From positions 121,159 to 185,158 of the forward strand of contig CAZBPG010000001.1 in NCBI GenBank assembly GCA_964493695.1: a DNA stretch of 64,000 nucleotides. The letters run 5' to 3'. The notes under the pieces are model-generated. The model made no database searches. It was given only the letters and a program-made list of their open reading frames with translations, and was not told where the DNA came from. A program made the translations under genes and the position numbers. The stretch comes from Bog-950 sp964493695. Lineage in GTDB: Bacteria; Bacteroidota; Bacteroidia; Chitinophagales; LD1. Positions 43,964 to 51,944 of the stretch are shown here, piece by piece (position 1 is the stretch's first letter; each line of letters opens with the position of its first letter).

Positions 43964-44011
43964 ATCAATTATTTTGTGGCTAAGCTAATCAGAAAAAATC
44001 TTTCCGGTGCA

Positions 44012-44314
44012 TCAAATCTCTTTCAACAAGGTACGGAACGCATGAAACCTGCCGGGAAACAAATCCAGGCTTTCTTTTTGCAAGCGCACCGCATGATGCT
44101 CTTTGTAATCGAAATAGTTTGACATTTCGTTGGCGAAGTACTGAAACGCATAGGTGATACCATCGGTGGTATTTTCTTCCAACACGCGATACATTTTGCA
44201 ATCGGTGAAACATTTGGTCTCCATTACCCGCGGGATGTGTTCTTCTTTCATCCACCTTAACCAAAGGTCGTGAACGCTTAAGTCAATTTTTACGGTTACG
44301 TTGTAGATTATCAT
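44012..44314 (-). CDS. DUF4286 family protein
   Basis: 100 residues, cytosolic, ferredoxin-like dimeric fold expected. Opening MIIYNVTVKIDLSVHDLWLRWMKEEHIP, with the pattern of DUF4286 (WxxWMKxxHIP), is distinctive. Function unknown. The TPR gene lies 8 nt upstream on the same strand, a neighbour pair common in Bacteroidota. Confidence 0.88.
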   Translation of the reverse strand: MIIYNVTVKIDLSVHDLWLRWMKEEHIPRVMETKCFTDCKMYRVLEENTTDGITYAFQYFANEMSNYFDYKEHHAVRLQKESLDLFPGRFHAFRTLLKEI

Positions 44315-44322
44315 AAATGAAA

Positions 44323-46140
44323 TTATTCGGGGAGATTATCGCCTCTCAGCAATCTGTATTTCTTTCGGGCTTCAATTACCAGTAAAGAAGAATTGTAATC
44401 GGTAATGATGGATTTATAAAGTTCCATTGCCTTTTCTTTGTTACTAAGGTGTTCTTCATAAATTTTTGCGAGAAGAAAAGTAGCGTCATCGCCCTTTAAA
44501 TCTTCTTTGAAGGTTTTGATAATGTCCTCAAGCAGCGGCACTGCTTTTTCGAATTCCTTTTTCTTTACAAACATCTGCGCTTTCAAAAACTCAATGTCAT
44601 CAAACAATGCGTGACCGGGAAACAAGTAGGTAATCGTGTCCAGTGTTCCGCGTGCCTGCTCATCTTTGTTCTGATACATCAGCAACTCTGCTTTGGAGAA
44701 CATCTGCATAGGTGTTTCGATGGTGTCAAGCCCGAGATTGTCAATGATGAAAACCGAAAGATTGATGGCATCGTTTGAGATGAGTTCGGAGGTGGAGCCC
44801 TTTAATGCTTCGAGCTGTGTTTGCGCCCAATCAAAATCGCCTTTGTAGTAAGCGAGTTTTGCGTTGCGGAAACGCGCCTCTTCGCCAAGAGGAGAATCTT
44901 TTTCGTCTTTATCTACCTGCGAATACAGCAAAGTGCTTTCCCAAACATCACCGTCAATCAAATAAAAATCGCCAAGCGAAAGTTTGGTTTGGTTTTTCAG
45001 ATGATGGTTAACACCGGGCATGGCAATAATTTCATTGCATAAATCAATCGCGCTTTTTAAATCGTGCAGATAGAAACCTTCGAGGTCGGCCAGTTCTTTC
45101 ATGGATTGAGCTGTGCGAAATCCTCTTTCGTTTTCGTTGATGAAAACGAGATAGTCATTTTTTAGTCCTTCTAAATCTGCCTGTGTGTAGTTGATGTTTT
45201 TTGAAACTTTTTCTTTCCGGCAGTTGAGCAATTCTGTTCTTGAAGAAAAGTAAAGCTGATTGTCTTTGCCCTTGTTCACTACATATTCAAAACCCGAAAT
45301 GGCATTGGTGTAGTCACCTTCGGTTTGCGCCATGCGGGCTATGTTGAGCACGCGAAAACCATTTTCGCTTTTGCGTTTGTCGAGCGCTTTCATTTGCGCC
45401 AGGGCCCCTTCAAAATCTTTGTTTTGAATATACACCCACGTAAGCAGGTCAATGTAATCTTCGTTTGAAGCGTTCTTCTGCACTTTCGAATACAACTGCG
45501 TTTCCAGTTCTTCGAGCAACTTCATTTCATCGCGCGAGGTCTGCACCGTGTTTTTAATGGTCTGCACATTCAGCGGATTGGCTTCGAGATTGAGCAGGTA
45601 ATATTTTACCGTGTTGGTGATGTCACCTTTTTTAAGGTAAGCCTGCGCCAGCTCAAAACTGAAATAAGATTCGTCACGCGAAATTTTTCCGCCCCGGTCG
45701 TAAACGGTAATCACGTAATCGTAAAGATGGTAGGTTTCGAAAGCGTTTGCCAGTGCGCGCACTGAAATTTCGTTCGGCTTTAGTTCTTTCAATGCTTTAT
45801 CAAATTGCTCTTTCGCTTTTTCGGCATTCGGAATTTGAGCATACATGTAGCCGAAGTCAATCAGGTATTGCGGGGCGTTTTCGTTTTTCTTGATTTCTTT
45901 TTTCACCACCTTCTCCAGGTCTTCAAACTTTTTGAGGGTGAGCAGACATTTGTAAAGCGGCTGATAAAATTTGATATCGTAATTGCTTTTCTCCCACAAG
46001 CCCTGATACAATTCAGCGGCTTTGTCGAACTCTCCGTTCTGCATGTAACTGGCCGCGAGGGTTTCGTCTCTGCCTGCCTGGGAATAAGAAAACGCAAAGA
46101 GCAAAAAACAAAAAGCAAAAAGAAGAGACAGTTTTTTCAT
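44323..46140 (-). CDS. TPR-repeat periplasmic protein
   Basis: 605 residues. Signal peptide MKKLSLLFAFCFLLFAFSYSQ, encoded in part by a heptamer repeat run (46089-46123). The mature protein is an all-helical TPR array (EFDKAAELYQGLWEKSNYDIK, PQYLIDFGYMYAQI, ESYFSFELAQAYLKKGD). No catalytic motif. Likely an envelope scaffold; co-transcribed with DUF4286. Confidence 0.85.
   Translation of the reverse strand: MKKLSLLFAFCFLLFAFSYSQAGRDETLAASYMQNGEFDKAAELYQGLWEKSNYDIKFYQPLYKCLLTLKKFEDLEKVVKKEIKKNENAPQYLIDFGYMYAQIPNAEKAKEQFDKALKELKPNEISVRALANAFETYHLYDYVITVYDRGGKISRDESYFSFELAQAYLKKGDITNTVKYYLLNLEANPLNVQTIKNTVQTSRDEMKLLEELETQLYSKVQKNASNEDYIDLLTWVYIQNKDFEGALAQMKALDKRKSENGFRVLNIARMAQTEGDYTNAISGFEYVVNKGKDNQLYFSSRTELLNCRKEKVSKNINYTQADLEGLKNDYLVFINENERGFRTAQSMKELADLEGFYLHDLKSAIDLCNEIIAMPGVNHHLKNQTKLSLGDFYLIDGDVWESTLLYSQVDKDEKDSPLGEEARFRNAKLAYYKGDFDWAQTQLEALKGSTSELISNDAINLSVFIIDNLGLDTIETPMQMFSKAELLMYQNKDEQARGTLDTITYLFPGHALFDDIEFLKAQMFVKKKEFEKAVPLLEDIIKTFKEDLKGDDATFLLAKIYEEHLSNKEKAMELYKSIITDYNSSLLVIEARKKYRLLRGDNLPE
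46089..46123. repeat. Heptanucleotide repeat encoding the TPR protein leader
   Basis: Plus-strand units AAAACGC, AAAGAGC, AAAAAAC, AAAAAGC, AAAAAGA; on the coding (minus) strand they give the Leu/Phe/Ala hydrophobic core of the signal peptide. Confidence 0.85.
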
Positions 46141-46191
46141 TGAGGAAATGAAGATAGAAATGCGCGTGAAGTTATTTGAAGAGTTTAACGC

Positions 46192-46482
46192 TTATATGGC
46201 ACTTAGCAACCTTGCACCATGATAAACCCGAGCAATGCCGATGCTTCCATCGCTATTGATACGATAAATGATTCTGTAGTTGCCTTGTATAAGCTGACGA
46301 ATATTTTCCTGTTCAAATTCCGGAACAACAGTTCCCGCGGTTGGATGAGTGTTTAGAATTTCAACCCGCTCTACAATGCGTTCGGTAAGCCGCAACGCAT
46401 ATAATTCTGAATCTTTGCAGATGTAATCGTAAATATCCTGCAAATCATTTATGGCGAGGTAAGACCATATTATTTTTTCCAT
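46192..46482 (-). CDS. ParE/RelE-family toxin
   Basis: 96 residues of the RelE/ParE fold: WSYLAINDLQDIYDYI, then RIVERVEILNTHPTAGTVVPEF, IRQLIQGNYRIIYRINSDG and IGIARVYHGARLL. The family either cleaves mRNA on the ribosome (RelE) or inhibits gyrase (ParE); the motif set is closer to ParE. The 59-residue gene just upstream, overlapping by 13 nt, should be its antitoxin. Confidence 0.85.
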   Translation of the reverse strand: MEKIIWSYLAINDLQDIYDYICKDSELYALRLTERIVERVEILNTHPTAGTVVPEFEQENIRQLIQGNYRIIYRINSDGSIGIARVYHGARLLSAI

Positions 46483-46649
46483 CCCTCCACCATCTTCTTT
46501 ACTTCTGAATGTGGTTTCGATTTTCCGGCATCTAATTGCTGCAACCCTTTCTCCACATTTTCAACAAAGAGAAGTTTTTCAATCAGCTCATCCAGCTCAA
46601 ATTTTTCGGGCAATTCGTTTACGGTATCAATAACTGTTTCCTTCTTCAT
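46470..46649 (-). CDS. Small antitoxin of the ParE-type pair
   Basis: 59 residues from ATG 46649 to TAA 46470: MKKETVIDTVNELPEKFELD, then DELIEKLLFVENVEKGLQQL and a basic end KPHSEVKKMVEGWKK. The pattern (short helical N-terminus with ELIEKL and a C-terminal tail ending in a HSEVKKMVEGWKK box) is that of small antitoxins paired with RelE/ParE toxins in Bacteroidota. Its ATG overlaps the vanZ stop (ATGA) and its end overlaps the toxin start. Confidence 0.8.
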   Translation of the reverse strand: MKKETVIDTVNELPEKFELDELIEKLLFVENVEKGLQQLDAGKSKPHSEVKKMVEGWKK

Positions 46650-47041
46650 AAAGTAAATTTTTGTCTAAGATAAGCACTTATTATACTTCCTGCAACTGCT
46701 CCGGTTGAGTTTGCCAGCGCATCGAGTATATCGAAGTGCCGGTCGAGGGTGAGCAGTTCCTGAAGAATTTCTACCGCAAAGCCATAGACGAAAGTGATGA
46801 ACAGGATTTTGATGAGCATGTTTTGATGCAGCGAGGAGAACACGGTTTGTTTTCGCCAGCCGTAAAACATGAGCCAGGCCAGTATTACATAGAAAATGAA
46901 ATGGACAATTTTATCGAACTCGAAAATGGTAACGCTTGGTAAATCGCGACCGGGGATGAGGCAGAGCAGCAAAATAAAAGCCGCCCAGAGTATGGACGGC
47001 CAGTTGTATTTTAGGAAGGATGCCTCGACTCCGCTCAGCAT
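46646..47041 (-). CDS. VanZ family membrane protein
   Basis: 131 residues, four predicted helices (WPSILWAAFILLLCLIPG, FDKIVHFIFYVILAWLMFYG, ILFITFVYGFAVEILQE and a C-terminal AVAGSIISAYL). The DKIVHFIFY segment matches the VanZ-like family. Function unknown; in Bacteroidota it commonly follows gcvH. The only usable ATG, 47041, lies inside a half copy of the dispersed palindrome, so the first eight residues (MLSGVEAS) are repeat-derived. Confidence 0.82.
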   Translation of the reverse strand: MLSGVEASFLKYNWPSILWAAFILLLCLIPGRDLPSVTIFEFDKIVHFIFYVILAWLMFYGWRKQTVFSSLHQNMLIKILFITFVYGFAVEILQELLTLDRHFDILDALANSTGAVAGSIISAYLRQKFTL

Positions 47042-47046
47042 GACAT
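47023..47046. repeat. Half copy of the dispersed palindromic element
   Basis: Matches the right arm of the copies at 27326 and 51945 except for A instead of G in CAGC(A)TGACAT and a C for T near the left end. It spans the gap between the gcvH stop and the vanZ start. Confidence 0.8.
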
Positions 47047-47426
47047 TATGCTCCCACGTGCTTCTTATACGCTTCGGAATCCATTAAGCTATCCAACTGC
47101 GAGGCATCGGTGAATTCGATTTTAATCATCCAGCCCGCGTTGTAGGGGTCAGCGTTTACCACTTCGGGGGCATCGTTGAGTTTTTCGTTTTTCTCCAGAA
47201 TTTTTCCGGCTACCGGTAAAAACAAATCGGAAACGGTTTTTACGGCTTCTACGGTTCCGAAGACGGCATCTTTTTCGATGGTGTCACCCACGGTTTCAAT
47301 TTCTACATATACAATGTCGCCCAGTTCTTTTTGTGCAAAATCGGTAATGCCTATTACGCCTGTGTTACCTGTTACGCGAACCCATTCGTGCTCTTTGCTG
47401 TATTTTAAATCTGCCGGAAAATTCAT
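47046..47426 (-). CDS. gcvH: Glycine cleavage system H protein
   Basis: Carries the aminomethyl group on lipoyl-lysine between P, T and L proteins. The 126-residue protein begins MNFPADLKYSKEHEWVRV; the lipoylated Lys is in GTVEAVKTVSDLF, and NADPYNAGWMIKIE near the end is typical. ATG 47426 is used; an in-frame extension to 47582 adds non-family sequence. vanZ and the toxin-antitoxin genes follow downstream with 4-nt or overlapping junctions. Confidence 0.95.
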   Translation of the reverse strand: MNFPADLKYSKEHEWVRVTGNTGVIGITDFAQKELGDIVYVEIETVGDTIEKDAVFGTVEAVKTVSDLFLPVAGKILEKNEKLNDAPEVVNADPYNAGWMIKIEFTDASQLDSLMDSEAYKKHVGA

Positions 47427-47731
47427 GATTGCTGGTTTGGTTTGAGGGCGTGAAAATAAAAAAAGTTGGCAGTAGGTGGAATGGGATTGTTGGCCGGTTG
47501 TGCAGCCATTGCGAAGTGCGGAGAGATTTCGGATTCCCAACAAGTAAAATGTGGTTCCAGGAAGAGAAATGTGCAGCCACAAAAATCAGTTTGTTAGATT
47601 TATTCAGAACGATTTGTTTTTTACACGAGAACTGCATCTTGTAATTCTATGCTTAACTTTGTTGTTTGTTGCTTTGGAGTAGGTAATGTTTATCTTGAAT
47701 TTTACCAGGTGTTTAAATAAGTAATTCGCAA
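47427..47731. other. Intergenic region between gcvH and the NADP-reductase-like gene
   Basis: 305 bases between divergent genes. It must hold both promoters; no -7 box matching the consensus and no repeat or RNA could be supported. Confidence 0.5.
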
Positions 47732-48349
47732 ATGAAAATCGCAATTATAGGAACGGGAAATGTTGGTGGTGCATTAGCACAACAACTGATTAAAGCTGGC
47801 CACACAGTATTAATGGGTGCCAGATTTCCCCTGAGTCAAAAGTCGATTCGGCTTACCACGAAAATTGGTGTAGACCGGTTTGTATTAATTGCAAATGCAG
47901 CAAACCAATCAGAAGTAATCATTATTACCACTCCGCCTGATGCTGTGTTCCAGATAATTCCTCAACTTGGAAATATTGAAGGAAAGACGATAGTTGATGC
48001 ATCCAACTCTATTCGTGTAAAGCCTGAACCCTACCCTACTGCGTTTCACGCCATCAAAGCGATTTCAAAATCAGATGCTGTAGTAAAATGTTTTAACACA
48101 ACCGGTTATGAAAATATGCTCGACCCAATTTATAAAGGAGAAGCTATTGATATGTTTTGTGCAGGAAATAATAAACAAGCAAAAAAAATTGCTGAACAAT
48201 TATCAAAAGACATCGGCTTTTCATCTTGTTACGACTTTGGTGGTGACGACAAAGTAGAGTTACTCGAAAAGTTTGCGTTGAGTTGGATAAACCTTGCTAT
48301 TATGCAAGCGTACGGGAGAGATATTGCTTTTAAGTTGCTCAAACGATAA
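47732..48349 (+). CDS. NADPH-dependent F420-reductase-like dinucleotide-binding protein
   Basis: 205 residues. N-terminal Rossmann motif IIGTGNVGGALAQQLIKAGH (5-24), VIIITTPPDAV, GKTIVDASNSI, and VVKCFNTTGYENM, the pattern of the NADP_oxidoreductase/F420 family. Most bacterial members without F420 reduce unknown substrates. Monocistronic, in an accessory-looking stretch. Confidence 0.85.
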   Translation: MKIAIIGTGNVGGALAQQLIKAGHTVLMGARFPLSQKSIRLTTKIGVDRFVLIANAANQSEVIIITTPPDAVFQIIPQLGNIEGKTIVDASNSIRVKPEPYPTAFHAIKAISKSDAVVKCFNTTGYENMLDPIYKGEAIDMFCAGNNKQAKKIAEQLSKDIGFSSCYDFGGDDKVELLEKFALSWINLAIMQAYGRDIAFKLLKR

Positions 48350-48441
48350 TTGTATTATTTATCCCGTTTTCCGATGCCACTTACATAAATAATTTTAAAC
48401 TTTCTTTTCTTGAGATTGTTTATGAAGCCAAAATTCATTCC

Positions 48442-48843
48442 ATGCAAAATCTTATAATTTACGCAGTTACTACTGTTATCTTCTTTATCATAGATATGCT
48501 TTGGTTAGGATTGATTGCAAAAAATTTCTATAGACAGAAATTAGGTTTTATTCTTTCATCCGAAGTTAACTGGACTGCTGCTATCATATTCTATCTGCTT
48601 TATATCGGTGGTATTTTGTACTTCGCAGTTTTGCCTGCTTTGAAAGAACACAGCTGGCAAACAGCACTAATGCAAGGCACTATTCTCGGAATACTTTGTT
48701 ATGCTACTTATGACCTCACAAATATGGCAACTATCAAAAATTGGCCTTTAGTGATAGTGATAGTGGACATAATCTGGGGGGCAGTACTTACAGGAAGCTG
48801 CGCACTTATTTCTTATTTGATAGCAGTAAAGATTATAGCTTAG
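48442..48843 (+). CDS. DUF2177 family membrane protein
   Basis: 133 residues with four membrane helices. IIDMLWLGLIAKNFYRQKLG, ILGILCYATYDLTNMATIKNWP and WGAVLTGSCALISYL are the DUF2177 hallmarks. Function unknown. Single gene; convergent with the small gene at 48866. Confidence 0.88.
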   Translation: MQNLIIYAVTTVIFFIIDMLWLGLIAKNFYRQKLGFILSSEVNWTAAIIFYLLYIGGILYFAVLPALKEHSWQTALMQGTILGILCYATYDLTNMATIKNWPLVIVIVDIIWGAVLTGSCALISYLIAVKIIA

Positions 48844-48865
48844 AAGTTTAATGTTGCCTTAACAA

Positions 48866-49084
48866 TTAAATCTCTAAGAATTCTTCATACTCATTAATGC
48901 GGTGCTGTCTTATAGAGCGCGTATGCGGTTCTGTTTCGAAATGCAGCAATAAACAAGGCGATATGTTTTTATAACGCTGCAAATATTCGTATCGAACCAA
49001 TTCATTGTTTTTTATTCTCTGTTTTATTTTGTTGTGATACGGATACATTGTGGTTGGGAGTTTACTTTTTGTTTTTTCAGACAT
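48866..49084 (-). CDS. Small conserved protein of unknown function
   Basis: 72 residues, soluble, basic. The sequence TTMYPYHNKIKQRIKNNEL, then CLLLHFETEPHTRSIRQHRINEYEEFL has a protein-like pattern that I recall in short hypothetical proteins of this phylum, but no function is known. ATG at 49084. Preceded by the AT-rich island. Confidence 0.55.
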   Translation of the reverse strand: MSEKTKSKLPTTMYPYHNKIKQRIKNNELVRYEYLQRYKNISPCLLLHFETEPHTRSIRQHRINEYEEFLEI

Positions 49085-49546
49085 AAAGCATAGGTCAAAA
49101 ACTGTTTAATAAGTAATCTGCCTGAGCCCCTGTTTCTCTAAGAAATTGTTGAGCAAAGAGGGTTTTACCTATTTTAATTCCAGACCAACGGCTACAAAAC
49201 CGGTTTTTGCCAGCATTAAAAACCCTTATTCTTATACTGCTAATGTTTAAGTTCTTTAAAGAATATAAATTTTAGCTATAACTAATACTCATATTCTTTT
49301 AATAATACTTATTATAGTTAAGGCTAAAGTTAATTTTACTTTATAAAGATTTATATTAATCAAAGCTTTAGTTTGTATTATTTTAAGAATATTTAATTAA
49401 GCTTTGTTTTGAGTTTAAATTCTTATATAAATATTTAATTTAGCAATAGCTAAAATAGATAAACTTTAAAAAATGTTTATTTCAGCACTATAAGAATGAT
49501 TACTTTTAATCAATAATTCAGGTATTTACATCTAAAATCACCGAAA
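49085..49546. other. Gene-free AT-rich island
   Basis: 462 bases without a gene. By direct count 49261-49500 holds 40 G or C in 240 bases (17%), while one line of the next gene (49921-49980) holds 43 in 60 (72%). The island has many TTTA/TAAA runs and AAGCTTT-like words but no exact repeat unit. It may be regulatory, curved DNA or a recombination scar. Confidence 0.6.
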
Positions 49547-50479
49547 ATGTCAGCCGAAAAGAAGTTTTATCCTAATTCTAACTACACCCGCTCATTGGCA
49601 TTGGAAGCTGCCTTTATGGCGAACGCTGGTTTTACCCTCAATAACCCGCTTACCCAGCGCACCAAGGACAGGCTGCAGGCCGTTAAGCCTCTGCACGATA
49701 GTAAAATGCAGGAAATGGCGAACAAGAAGGCGATTTGTGCCGGGCTTATGGCGCAGAAAGAAACCATGCGTAAAAAGACGGCTATGTTCTGTTCGCATTT
49801 TTACCAGGTGCTTAACCTGTGCATTAAGCGGGGCGAATACAGCCCTGCGGTGCGGTCGTTTTATAACCTGCCGGTGGACAGCGATGCCCTGCCCCCGCTT
49901 AAAACCCAGTGGAATGTAGCCAGCGCGGCCGAGCAATTGCTTACCGGTGAGCAGCAGCGGGTGGCGCAGGGCGGTGTGCCTATGAGCCGCCCTTCGGCAG
50001 CCGAGGTGGAGGCGGTGTTTACCGTTTACCGGAACCTGATAAGCACCGGAAGCAATGCCAAAGATGCGCTGGACCTGGCGCAGGAAGCGGTGCAGAAACT
50101 GAACAAGGAGGTAAACGGGGTGATTAAAAAAGTTTGGGCCGAAGTGGAAACATTTTACAACGAGCAGCAGCGCGAAAGCATGCGCGAACATGCCCGCAGG
50201 TGGGGCGTGGTGTATGCCCGCAAAGGCAACTCGAAAAAAATTACCGGCACAGTTACCGACAGTGTAACCGGTGCGCCCGTAGCCGGTGTTAAGTTACAAT
50301 TAGCCACCGGGCGCAACAAAACCGTAACCGGTGCCGATGGCCGCTTTGTGTTAAGCACCACACTCATGCACACTCAGATTTTAACCGCCAAACTAAAAGG
50401 CTACGACACCACCGAAATAAAAGCGGAACTATACGAGGATAAGGATACGGTGTGTAATTTGGTGATGGTGAAGATTTAG
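49547..50479 (+). CDS. Cytosolic protein with C-terminal carboxypeptidase-regulatory-like domain
   Basis: 310 residues without signal peptide. Residues 1-225 are helical and not recognised (NYTRSLALEAAFMANAGFTL, MRKKTAMFCSHFYQVLNLCIKRG, VFTVYRNLISTGSNAKDALDLAQEAVQKL). Residues 228-310 form a CarboxypepD_reg-like beta-sandwich (ITGTVTDSVTGAPVAGVKL, TVTGADGRFVLSTTL, KGYDTTEIKAEL). The same fold usually sits in surface proteins, so its lack of a signal is odd. High GC against the AT-rich island upstream. Confidence 0.75.
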   Translation: MSAEKKFYPNSNYTRSLALEAAFMANAGFTLNNPLTQRTKDRLQAVKPLHDSKMQEMANKKAICAGLMAQKETMRKKTAMFCSHFYQVLNLCIKRGEYSPAVRSFYNLPVDSDALPPLKTQWNVASAAEQLLTGEQQRVAQGGVPMSRPSAAEVEAVFTVYRNLISTGSNAKDALDLAQEAVQKLNKEVNGVIKKVWAEVETFYNEQQRESMREHARRWGVVYARKGNSKKITGTVTDSVTGAPVAGVKLQLATGRNKTVTGADGRFVLSTTLMHTQILTAKLKGYDTTEIKAELYEDKDTVCNLVMVKI

Positions 50480-50554
50480 AGGGAGAATTGTCACCATATT
50501 GTAAAATTATGCGTAGAATAAACACTTATTAAAAAGAGGTGTTACTTTTAGGGT

Positions 50555-51727
50555 ATGAAGAAAGTGTTAGTGGGAGTGTTTGTATTAATCTTAAGCTTTA
50601 AGAGTAACGGAAGCACGAACTTGCCCGATAGCTCTTATTACTGGATATGGAATAACTCATCTGGAGTTTGGCAACTTAATTCTAAAACCTTTTATACTTA
50701 TGATTCGAATGGCAATCTTATCGTTCAATTACTTCAGACAAAAACCGGCAACTACTTAGTAAACAATCAACGGAAGTTATACGTGTACGATGCAAATAAT
50801 AATCAAACAATTTATACAGAACAGGTTTGGAACGGGAATAACTGGGTAAGTCAAAATCAAGATTCCTCTGTATATGATACTAATAACAATTTAACGTCCA
50901 TTTACCATCAGGTTTGGTATATGGGCAGTTATTCCCAATGGTTAACTCTTTTTACGTATGATATTAGCAATAACCTGCTATCAGAAATGGAAGGAGACGA
51001 GTTGTACACATACAGTTATGATTCAAGTAACCACCAAACACAGAATTTGTACCAGCTTTGGAAAGATACTGTATGGGAAAATGAAAGGCTCGTGTTTTAT
51101 ACCTATGACTTAAATGATAATAGAACGAGTTTAATATCTCAAGCTTGGAATGGAAGTAACTGGGAAAATGGCGCCCAGCGAATTTATATTTACGACTTAA
51201 ACAATAATTTGATTACTGACTCCGCGTTAGGTTGGTATTATACCTACTGGTACACTCAAAAACAATATCTGTATACATACGATGCCCACAATAACCGTTT
51301 AAGCAGAACCGACCAAAACAAAAGCGGAAGTAACTGGAATAACACGTATAGAGTTTTATATTCCTACGATTTAAACGATGACCTTTTGAGCAAGGTGGCT
51401 TATGATTGGAAATTTGTTTATTGGGAAAATAAAGATTCAACTCATTACTATTATAAAACATTTACTGCTATTTCTTTTCTGCCGCCCGTCACTGCCAACT
51501 TCTCTCTCTCCCCCAACCCCGCCACCACCCAACTCAATATCACAATAGACGAAACCCTTACCGGTGCGCAGCTAAACATATATGATATAACCGGTGCGCT
51601 GGTGCAAAGCACTGTATTGCAAATTCCAAATTCAAAATTGCAAATTCCAAATCTCCCCACCGGTGTTTACATAGCCGAGGTCAAAACCAAAGAGGTGAGT
51701 GTAAAGAAGAGGTGGGTGAAGATGTAA
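50555..51727 (+). CDS. YD-repeat T9SS cargo protein
   Basis: 390 residues with signal peptide (MKKVLVGVFVLILSFKSNGS). The body has about nine repeats of 27-33 residues with a YDxNNNL core (YDSNGNLIVQ, YDANNNQTIY, YDLNDNRTSL) between QxWNGSNW segments, likely an extended beta structure. C-terminal type A sorting domain from about residue 313: LSPNPATTQLNITI, LNIYDITGALV, LPTGVYIAEV, KKRWVKM. Lower GC than its upstream neighbour. Part of the sorting domain is encoded by a heptamer repeat (51619-51653). Confidence 0.85.
   Translation: MKKVLVGVFVLILSFKSNGSTNLPDSSYYWIWNNSSGVWQLNSKTFYTYDSNGNLIVQLLQTKTGNYLVNNQRKLYVYDANNNQTIYTEQVWNGNNWVSQNQDSSVYDTNNNLTSIYHQVWYMGSYSQWLTLFTYDISNNLLSEMEGDELYTYSYDSSNHQTQNLYQLWKDTVWENERLVFYTYDLNDNRTSLISQAWNGSNWENGAQRIYIYDLNNNLITDSALGWYYTYWYTQKQYLYTYDAHNNRLSRTDQNKSGSNWNNTYRVLYSYDLNDDLLSKVAYDWKFVYWENKDSTHYYYKTFTAISFLPPVTANFSLSPNPATTQLNITIDETLTGAQLNIYDITGALVQSTVLQIPNSKLQIPNLPTGVYIAEVKTKEVSVKKRWVKM
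51619..51653. repeat. Heptanucleotide repeat in a sorting-domain coding region
   Basis: Units GCAAATT, CCAAATT, CAAAATT, GCAAATT, CCAAATC. They encode the doubled LQIPNSK/LQIPNLP segment just before LPTGVY. Confidence 0.85.
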
Positions 51728-51740
51728 GTGCTTAAACAAC

Positions 51741-51765
51741 AAAACCCGCTCAATGAGCGGGTTTT
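51741..51765 (+). terminator. Intrinsic terminator
   Basis: Perfect 11-bp stem AAAACCCGCTC (51741-51751) and GAGCGGGTTTT (51755-51765) with a 3-nt loop. It ends the T9SS gene and, read on the other strand, lies just after the tRNA gene. Confidence 0.85.
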
Positions 51766-51780
51766 CTGTTTCTTGTTTTG

Positions 51781-51853
51781 TGGTGTGGGAGGGAATTGAA
51801 CCCCCGACACATAGATTTTCAGTCTATTGCTCTACCAACTGAGCTACCGCACC
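51781..51853 (-). tRNA. tRNA-Phe (GAA)
   Basis: 73-nt cloverleaf on the minus strand: acceptor GGTGCGG, D arm GCTC-AGTTGGTA-GAGC, anticodon arm ATAGA-CTGAAAA-TCTAT with anticodon GAA, T arm GGGGG-TTCAATT-CCCTC, and discriminator A. CCA is not encoded. The 3' acceptor strand is CCACACC, so the fifth pair is a C-A mismatch; the other six pair normally. Confidence 0.95.
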
Positions 51854-51944
51854 ATCGCTGTTTTTGTAACAGGGCGACAAAAATATAATTCTCCATCACT
51901 ATTTCAAATGAAGAATCAATTAGGAGTGTATCAGTTTAAGACAA

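Noticed and set aside
47427..47582. N-terminal extension of GcvH
   Set aside because: The extra residues do not match H protein, which begins at MNFPADLKY in the family.
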